Source: Imbricaverruca yamaguchii
Lineage: Eukaryota; Arthropoda; Thecostraca; Neoverrucidae
Length of the DNA: 64,000 nt
Direction: 5' to 3'
Assembly: GCA_034440575.1 (NCBI GenBank)
Contig: JAOTOL010001153.1
Location: forward strand, 1-64,000
This document shows, piece after piece, positions 57,011 through 64,000 of the stretch. The translations under genes and the position numbers were made by a program. The number at the start of each line of letters is the position of its first letter. The stretch's first letter is position 1. A model generated the notes under the pieces. It did no database searches, had not been told where the DNA came from, and saw only the letters and a list, made by a program, of their open reading frames with translations.

Positions 57011-58995
57011 GAGGGTTTACGGCTCCCGAGTGTGTACGCTGCTGAAGTGTATCGTGTCTGAGTGAGTGTGTACGGCGCTGGTGAGTGTACCGTGTCTGAG
57101 TGTGTACGGCGCTGGTGAGTGTACCGTGTCTGAGTGTGTACGGCGCTGGTGAGTGTACCGTGTCTGAGTGTGTACGGCGCTGGTGAGTGTACCGTGTCTC
57201 AGTGTGTACGGCGTTGGTGAGTGTACCGTGTCTTGTACGGCGTTGGTGAGTGTACCGTGTCTGAGTGTGTACGGCGTTGGTGAGTGTACCGTGTCTGAGT
57301 GTATGGCGTTGGTGAGTGTACCGTGTCTGAGTGTGTACGGCGTTGGTGAGTGTACCGTGTCTGAGTGTGTACGGCGCTGGTGAGTGTACCGTGTCTGAGT
57401 GTGTACGGCGCTGGTGAGTGTACCGTGTCTGAGTGTGTACGGCGCTGGTGAGTGTACCGTGTCTGAGTGTGTACGGCGCTGGTGAGTGTACCGTGTCTGA
57501 GTGTGTACGGCGTTGGTGAGTGTACCGTGTCTGAGTGTGTACGGCGTTGGTGAGTGTACCGTGTCTGAGTGTGTACGGCGCTGGTGAGTGTACCGTGTCT
57601 GAGTGTGTACGGCGTTGGTGAGTGTACCGTGTCTGAGTGTGTACGGCGTTGGTGAGTGTACCGTGTCTGAGTGTGTACGGCGTTGGTGAGTGTACCGTGT
57701 CTGAGTGTGTACGGCGTTGGTGAGTGTACCGTGTCTGAGTGTGTACGGCGTTGGTGAGTGTACCGTGTCTGAGTGTGTACGGCGTTGGTGAGTGTACCGT
57801 GTCTGAGTGTGTACGGCGTTGGTGAGTGTACCGTGTCTGAGTGTGTACGGCGTTGGTGAGTGTACCGTGTCTGAGTGTGTACGGCGCTGGTGAGTGTACC
57901 GTGTCTGAGTGTGTACGGCGCTGGTGAGTGTACCGTGTCTGAGTGTGTACGGCGTTGGTGAGTGTACCGTTTTACGGGGGTGTACCGTGTCTGAGTGTGT
58001 ACGGCGTTGGTGAGTGTACCGTGTCTCAGTATGTACGGCGTTGGTGAGTGTACCGTGTCTGAGTGTGTACGGCGTTGGTGAGTGTACCGTGTCTGAGTGT
58101 GTACGGCGTTGGTGAGTGTACCGTGTCTGAGTGTGTACGGCGTTGGTGAGTGTACCGTGTCTGAGTGTGTACGGCGTTGGTGAGTGTACCGTGTCTGAGT
58201 GTGTACGGCGTTGGTGAGTGTACCGTGTCTGAGTGTGTACGGCGTTGGTGAGTGTACCGTGTCTGAGTGTGTACGGCGTTGGTGAGTGTACCGTGTCTGA
58301 GTGTGTACGGCGTTGGTGAGTGTACCGTGTCTGAGTGTGTACGGCGTTGGTGAGTGTACCGTGTCTGAGTGTGTACGGCGCTGGTGAGTGTACCGTGTCT
58401 GAGTGTGTACGGCGCTGGTGAGTGTACCGTGTCTGAGTGTGTACGGCGCTGGTGAGTGTACCGTGTCTGAGTGTGTACGGCGTTGGTGAGTGTACCGTGT
58501 CTGAGTGTGTACGGCGTTGGTGAGTGTACCGTGTCTGAGTGTGTACGGCGCTGGTGAGTGTACCGTGTCTGAGTGTGTACGGTGCTGGTAAGTGTACCGT
58601 GTCTGAGTGTGTACGGTGCTGGTCAGTGTACCGTGTCTGAGTGTGTACGGTGCTGGTAAGTGTACCGTGTCTGAGTGTGTACGGTGCTGGTCAGTGTACC
58701 GTGTCTGAGTGTGTATGGCGTTGGTGAGTGTACCGTGTCTGAGTGTGTACTGCGTTGGTGAGTGTACCGTGTCTGAGTGTGTACGGTGCTGGTCAGTGTA
58801 CCGTGTCTGAGTGTGTACGGTGCTGGTCAGTGTGCCGTGTCTGAGTGTGTACGGTGCTGATCAGTGTACCGTGTCTGAGTGTGTACGGTGCTGGTAAGTG
58901 TACCGTGTCTGAGTGTGTACGGTGCTGGTCAGTGTGCCGTGTCTGAGTGTGTACGGTGCTGGTCAGTGTACCGTGTCTGAGTGTGTATGGCGCTT
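57011..58995 (+). repeat. 34-bp minisatellite, about 57 units
   Basis: The unit is CTGAGTGTGTACGGCG followed by TTGGTGAGTGTACCGTGT. The main variants are GGCGTTGG and GGCGCTGG, in blocks. A third type (GGTGCTGGTCAGTG or GGTGCTGGTAAGTG) occurs only in the last 400 bp. Broken units lie near 57230, 57298 and 57960. As 34 is not divisible by three, the frames are not sustained. Confidence 0.97.
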
Positions 58996-59814
58996 GTGTG
59001 CACGACCCTGGTGGAAACGTGGCGCTGCTGTAGCCGGACTGGGCGGGATCGGACTGGCGGACGTCCCAGCGGGAGTGTTGGCGATTTGTGGCCTATCGGA
59101 CAACGGACGTGGCCTGAATTGGCTGACGTTCCCGGAGTCGGTGTCTTCTCCGCGGTGTTTTGTGTGTGTTCATTTGGCACTGATGGAAGGCCCCTGTGTT
59201 TTGGAAGTCAGACTGATGTGGAGTGGGTTGGGACATATTTATATAGCATGACTATTAACTTAATTCTAACAGATAGGCATGCACAGGCGCGTTGTTTGGT
59301 CTTAATTTTACTTTACGCATCAAATAACAAGCTTGCATTAGAAAAAGCAGAACACTTAGGCCAGAATGAAACGGTCATAGATGTGGATGTATTAATGCCA
59401 CTGCTTTACTAAGGAAAACGACGTATTATATTTTGTATTTACAAATAATTGGGAGAGAGAAGGAGCCTTCCTGCATGCAGTCGTTTTCTGCCAGCCGGTT
59501 TAGACCGGTCAGAACCATGGGCTTGAAACAGCTTGGAACGGCTGCCGCCCGCACCTCCAGCCATCTGTGGTCTCTGAGATCGTGCGCCGAGCGCATATGT
59601 TTTGTTATATCCCGGATTGTATACACCAGGGAGATTCCGCTGTCATATTGGGGAGACTCCAAACTGTGTCTCGGTATAATTTGAACTGCAGAGTTTGTCA
59701 TATTATCGCTGGAAGTTTCCCGAGACCCGCGCCAACGAGCCAACGCCAACAAACTAAACACCCTGCGATACACGGGGGAGTGACAGGATCGCGATGAGGT
59801 ATTCGTGGTCGATT
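58996..59814. other. No gene recognised
   Basis: A minus-strand frame of 160 codons at 59426-59908 and overlapping plus frames match no family. They probably reflect moderate GC content. Confidence 0.35.
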
Positions 59815-61010
59815 CGTGCCCAACAGGAAAGAAGAAGGGAAAATTCCACGTGAAAGGTGGTGGGCCCCTAAGCATTGCGGGAGAATTGCGGAGGGGTCCA
59901 AAGATCATGCTGGGACTCGAAAATTGTATTCAGGTGTCAGAAATATATACAGCTGGTCTCGAAAATTCCCCCAGGAGCCAATACAAATCGTACCAGGGTT
60001 CCGACATGTACTGGAGCCTAAAATTGTCACTCAGGCCTCACAACTACGCGACAGGAACTACCAAAGAAAATTGTTCGGTGGCAAGATAGCCACCGCGGGA
60101 CACTAAAAGCAGACTGAAGGCTCGAAAGCGTACCGGAGCCCTTCAAAACACGCCGGATCCCGCAAAAAGGGTGACATTGATTTAAAATATGATCCGTGTC
60201 CCCAAGTAAATGCACCGGAAACCTTCAAAAGCAGACCGAATGCCATCAAAGCTCGCCGGGCACCCAAACCACCCCGTGGTCACAAAGACGGCAAGCAAAG
60301 CCTTCCAGAGAAGCCTTCAAGAGAAGGCCTAACAGGCGACGTGGTTCCACTGGCGCACTGAAGAATGGACAGTGGTGACAATTCCACAAAGACCCACCCC
60401 CACCCCACCCCCTACTTTGAGAGATGGTAGAGAAAATGAGAAATATTGCGTCGGGAGCCCGAAAAGTATTATGCTGGGAACTAAAAATAATGTCAGGGCC
60501 CCAAAATTAATCCCACCGAGACCCGAACAAAGTCAAGCCGGTTTCTAACAATCATTCAGAGACTAAATAGAATCAATTCGGATCCGACAAAAAAAAACTA
60601 TCCCAAGCACTCGTGCTATTGGTCCAAGAGGAGCACGCAGGGTATTTTTAAAAAATGTTCTTGCTCCAAGAAGTTGCTTGATGGCCTCAAAAAATGGGCG
60701 CGAATGATCAACCCTGGTCGATGCGCCCTAAAGCCCAAATAACTAACTAACTAATGGCCTCAAAAATTGCACCGGGCTCACAAATATCGCGCCGGGGTCT
60801 AAAAATCGACAACCATAGTCACTCCAGGACAGGAAAATCTACTGGGCTCCGAAAAAAATCGCATCGTGGTCAAGTGCAGTAACCCGCATCGGAGCCAAAG
60901 AACTCGCGTCTGGGCCCGACACATAGCACTGGCATCTAAAAAATATACAGCGGTGGGGGAACCAAAAATCGCACCGGTGCCTGCCGGTGCTATGTGACAA
61001 ATTATGCAGC
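59815..61010 (-). repeat. Degenerate ~20-bp repeat array, minus orientation
   Basis: Units of 19-22 bp approximate AAAAATCGCACTGGGGCCCC, the reverse complement of the pattern at 3840-5580. Clear runs lie at 59880-60070, 60440-60600 and 60765-60990. 60190-60420 is less regular. The array is interrupted by a LINE tail at 60694-60753. Confidence 0.65.
60694..60753 (+). mobile_element. 60-bp LINE 3' tail with 13-bp target-site duplication
   Basis: The insert ends GGTCGATGCGCCCTAAAGCC then an (AACT)n tail, the 3' end type of the I-like LINEs here. ATGGCCTCAAAAA flanks it exactly at 60681-60693 and 60754-60766. Confidence 0.88.
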
Positions 61011-61145
61011 TCAAAAACGCTCCATATACTACTTGGGTAGTTTCTCTAGTATGGTAGCAGCATCCTCCTTGTGTTAAATATCCGGGATGTAAAACTATGC
61101 ATGCTGGCCGAGCGCCTGGGGCCGGCGGCTCGGTGACCCATCTTT

Positions 61146-61551
61146 GTGCCGACCGGCCCCAGCCCAGCAGTGAGTGCCTTGTGCGTGGGAGCACGGTGGA
61201 GTGCGGTGGCGCACGCGCGCGGGATGACGCGTCGTATCGTGCCGCTGGCGGATTTGCCTATCGATCGGCCCGTCCATCTCGATAGCAACGTGGCCAGATG
61301 GTCCGGCGCCCGCGCCCTCGCCAGCACCCCCGCGCCCGCGCTGCGCCCCCCAGGCGCGGGGGCGTCCGCGGCGGGAACGTGCGACTCCGGTGAGCGGGGC
61401 AGGGATGACAACGAACCGGCTGCACGTGCGACATGTGGCCAGTGCGATGCTCAGGATAATGGCTGGCCACCTCACACTTGCACTTCTGACTCGATGTTTG
61501 ACCCGATGTTTGGGCCGGTTTCTGACCCAGGGCTGTGTGAGCCTGACCAAG
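61146..61551 (+). CDS. Weak candidate exon, unknown protein
   Basis: A GC-rich open frame starts at an ATG and continues with Cys/Asp/Pro-rich sequence (CGQCDAQDNGWPPHTC, DSMFDPMFGPVSDPGLCEPD) to a possible donor CCAAG/GTGAAC. It is compatible in phase with the exon at 61673. Opposing frames on the other strand are also open because the DNA is GC-rich, so the case rests on phase agreement only. Confidence 0.22.
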
Positions 61552-61672
61552 GTGAACCCACGTCGTCTCGGTTTATGTGACACCGTCGACCAATGGAGGC
61601 ACCCAGTTGTGCATTACTGATAGAACTGTGCTGTTTAATCGAATTCGAGTCGAAACTTATATTTCATTTCAG

Positions 61673-61774
61673 GCCAAGTTAGGCAAGCCCGTACGTGCTG
61701 CTTTGAAGCCAATGACGCCGTGCCGTTCATGATTTCACCCGAAATGCTTATGGAGACTCCACAGACTCCTCATC
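61673..61774 (+). CDS. Weak candidate exon, follows 61146-61551
   Basis: A strong acceptor (TTATATTTCATTTCAG) and a strong donor (CATC/GTAAGA) enclose 102 bp. In the phase set by the upstream candidate it reads QVRQARTCCFEANDAVPFMI and SPEMLMETPQTPH. The frame also stays open to 62022 if the donor is not used. No family is recognised. Confidence 0.25.
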
Positions 61775-62178
61775 GTAAGATTTGGAGTTTGGTGAGGCGT
61801 CAGCAAATTTGGTTAGGTGGGCGCTGTGAGGATATTATGATGCGCTGCAGCCGGCTACCAAGCATGCGAGCTGACTCTGGAATTGAGAGGTGGACGCCAC
61901 TTCTGGGAAGCCCGAGTTCCGAGTCTTCTCTGGAGGGAAGGCGGCCGGCGCTCGGTGCTTCGCTTATGGAAATGCGGCCAGTGGGCGTGACCAGCCATCA
62001 ACTTCGCCTGTTGATTTCGTAGTCGACAAACACACCTCCAGTACGGCACTGGTGCGTGTACAGTTTTGCTTCATGGCCTTGTAGTCAACAGGAAAATTGA
62101 AGAGATCGGCCGCCGTTCAGGAGTGGCTCGGTTCACATCGACTCAACATTTTGGTTTGTGGATTGGCGTTCAGTGTGC

Positions 62179-62412
62179 CAGCCGCCACCGCCGTGATCAC
62201 ACCGCGGGAGACTGGGTCTGTCAGCCGCCACCGCTGTGATCACACCGCAGGAGACTGGGTCTGTCAGCCGCCACCGCTGTGATCACACCGCAGGAGACTG
62301 GATCGAGCAACCCCCACTGCCGTGATCACACCGCCGAAGACTGGGTCGGTCAGCCGCCACCGCCGTGATCACACCGTGCGAGACTGAGTCGGCCAACCTC
62401 CACCGCCGTGCT
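62179..62412 (+). repeat. 43-bp minisatellite, about 5.4 units
   Basis: Units start CAGCCGCCACCGCCGTGATC and end GAGACTGGGTCTGT, with increasing divergence to the right. Confidence 0.93.
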
Positions 62413-62801
62413 GTTTCCTCAGCATCACATTGGTGGCGTGACACGGACGTGTCAGACCAGGTACAGACGCTGAGCGTGGGACGGAGGCGCCGGGCGCGGC
62501 GGCCTGGCGGTGCGACGCCGGCCGGCCTCGCGCCGGACGCGCTGCTTTATCGCACATCGCCGCGGATCACTGCCGGCCGGCCGCTGGACAGTGTTGGGCC
62601 TGTGCGTCGGAGCGGCCAATGCGGGCTTCTGACAGAGAACGTCTGGTCCGGGCTCCGACTGGAGAGTAATAGCGAGGGTGAAGCACTTTATCGAGATAAT
62701 CTTCTTGATGCAAGCCATGTGCGACGCTGGACGTCCAAACAGCTCGTTTCTGTTAAAGTATGGACTGGCTGCGGACAATTAGCTCGAGGAGGGGTTAGTA
62801 G
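62413..62801. other. GC-rich spacer, no gene recognised
   Basis: Frames open on both strands; no family resemblance. Confidence 0.35.
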
Positions 62802-62813
62802 TTATAAAGTGTG

Positions 62814-62976
62814 AATGGGGCGAGTAGTCTAGAGGTATATCGCCCGTCTCACAATCGAAAGATCGTGGATTCGAGTCTCACCTGTCGCTGCTCTTCTCCC
62901 GCGGCCAATCGGCGTGAGAGATTGGCGACACTATATGATTCAACGGTCCACGTGTCGTAAAACCCAACAACCAACA
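62814..62976 (+). mobile_element. tRNA-derived SINE, copy 4, with perfect target-site duplication
   Basis: This is the best preserved copy. An A-box-like AGTAGTCTAGAGGTATA and B box GGATTCGAGTC are followed by the family body and a TAAAACCCAACAACCAAC tail. AGTTATAAAGTG flanks it exactly at 62802-62813 and 62977-62988. Confidence 0.93.
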
Positions 62977-63419
62977 AGTTATAAAGTGATGTGAACTTGT
63001 CCCGAGCTCCTCCACCTCAGCCCTCTGCTCCGAGTATCCCAGCCTCCACATCTGTTCAGAGTAACCCCAACGTTAAACGATATTACGGACAATTCTGAGA
63101 TTGTATGCTGATACTGACCGGTTGAGCACTCCTGTGACTTGGGCTGTAACTCGTTGGAATGCCCTGAAGTCCCACAGACGCGGTCGTTTTAGCTAACTGT
63201 TCAAGCTCACGAATCTATCCGCTACCAGGATGCCACCAGGTTCTGACACTATCAGGTAGGGTTCCACAATCACCCATTACTCACGCCTCGTCTCTAGATC
63301 GGGTGGCGCGTGATGGTGGCAGAGAAAAGGTCGCGCTTTTCGCATTGACGTGTGACGCATTGACCTGACCAGTGACTCTGAGTGAGGGTTCGCACTGTCA
63401 AAGTGAGCAGCGTTTGGCG

Positions 63420-63548
63420 CTAAATGATCACGCTTTGGTCGAGGCCCCGTTGAACTCAAATAACTGAAAAACTAAGGTGAACAAGAGCTAAATGACCAAA
63501 CCTGGTCGATGCGCCCTAAAACTCAAATAACCTAACTCAGGGTGAACA
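63420..63548 (+). mobile_element. Two short LINE 3' tails in a row
   Basis: The first ends GGTCGAGGCCCCGTTGAACT and CAAATAACTGAAAAACTAA; the second ends GGTCGATGCGCCCTAAAACT and CAAATAACCTAACTC. The second is bracketed by AAGGTGAACA (about 63474) and AGGGTGAACA (about 63539), a likely imperfect target-site duplication. Confidence 0.65.
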
Positions 63549-64000
63549 GCGTTGTTTAAAGGGACTATCTTGGGATCTGACCACTTTCTGAATGGATTGA
63601 GGTTCGGTTGTTGTCGTCCGCACCGCCTGAGCTGGCGGCCGTCCTCCCCACCCTGAATGTCGCCATGTCGAGGTTCGGTGGTTGTACGCCGCAGTCAATC
63701 AATGAATCAATGCAGCGCCGTTCTCGCAAGTTCTCCCGCACGTCTCAAGTCCGCCGCCATCTTCATCGGCCACTTTTTCGTCGCCGACTCGGCGGCTTTC
63801 GTTCGGACGCCGGCGGCACTCGAGTTATATTGGCCGCGAGCTTGGCGTGCTTCAAGTGGAAATCGGGGCGAAAATATTCGCGAGACTGGGTGATTTACGG
63901 TCGACCGTACTTATCTTAGCGTTCACGACGTGGTCGACTGCGCACCGGGTCGTGAGCTGATCGATTTCGAATTCAACAAATAGCGGGGTTGTGTCTAATG
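63549..64000. other. No gene recognised
   Basis: A 103-codon frame at 63608-63919 overlaps another open frame and has no recognisable family. A duplicated TGAGGTTCGG/CGAGGTTCGGTGGTTGT motif occurs near 63598 and 63668. Confidence 0.35.

Noticed and set aside
62814..62890. Functional tRNA gene
   Set aside because: A and B boxes are present but the acceptor stem does not close, and the same head is followed by a shared SINE body and flanked by a target-site duplication.

Overview
The window looks like a repeat-dense stretch of nuclear DNA from an invertebrate animal, most likely a non-insect arthropod such as a crustacean or chelicerate. This rests on a split arrestin gene of the Kurtz (non-visual beta-arrestin) type with canonical GT-AG introns, I-like LINEs that carry an RNase H domain, a BEL/Pao LTR retrotransposon, hAT-type transposase sequence, a tRNA-derived SINE family and very many mini- and microsatellites. 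The species cannot be fixed from the sequence. Almost every open frame in the window is a retroelement fragment, a repeat read as protein, or a chance frame.

Layout. 1-2.5 kb: GC-rich, no recognisable gene. 2.6-6.4 kb: a very degenerate array of units of about 20 bp; one stretch is repeated in inverted orientation. 6.5-8.3 kb: two LINE fragments and a SINE. 10.2-14.8 kb: two consecutive arrestin exons separated by a 4.25-kb intron that holds a 0.73-kb (CA)n tract and a 22-bp minisatellite. 15-20.4 kb: a 29-bp minisatellite, a two-unit repeat of about 365 bp, a 24-bp minisatellite and a second SINE. 20.5-25.3 kb: fragments of one LINE type, then an RT/RNase H LINE copy that sits inside a 20-bp minisatellite. 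26-28.3 kb: the 5' part of a LINE. 28.6-31.6 kb: a BEL/Pao element on the minus strand. 33.8-39.8 kb: a nearly full-length copy of the same LINE family with an intact ORF1 and a broken ORF2. 39.8-42.4 kb: minisatellites and a (CA)n/(A)n tract.

42.8-56.6 kb is bracketed by two inverted copies of a repeat of about 575 bp. Between them lie a SINE with a target-site duplication, a possible terminal exon, a hAT-derived gene on the minus strand (zinc-finger frame, linker, 656-codon transposase frame, all in one register but divided by two stop codons), a tandem duplication of its 5' part, an AT-rich zone with a fossil LINE, and a decayed transposase of another family. 57.0-59.0 kb is a 2-kb, 34-bp minisatellite. 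59.8-61.0 kb carries the 20-bp degenerate array again in reverse orientation, with a 60-bp LINE tail inserted in it. 61.1-64 kb holds a weak two-exon candidate, a 43-bp minisatellite, a SINE with a perfect target-site duplication and short LINE tails.

The only clear host gene is the arrestin. The hAT-derived locus is the best candidate for something unusual: it keeps the three acidic positions expected of a hAT transposase and has a nearby poly(A) signal, yet its frame is split by stops and its zinc-finger portion is duplicated and decaying. All similarity statements come from motif recognition by eye; no alignment or database search was run.
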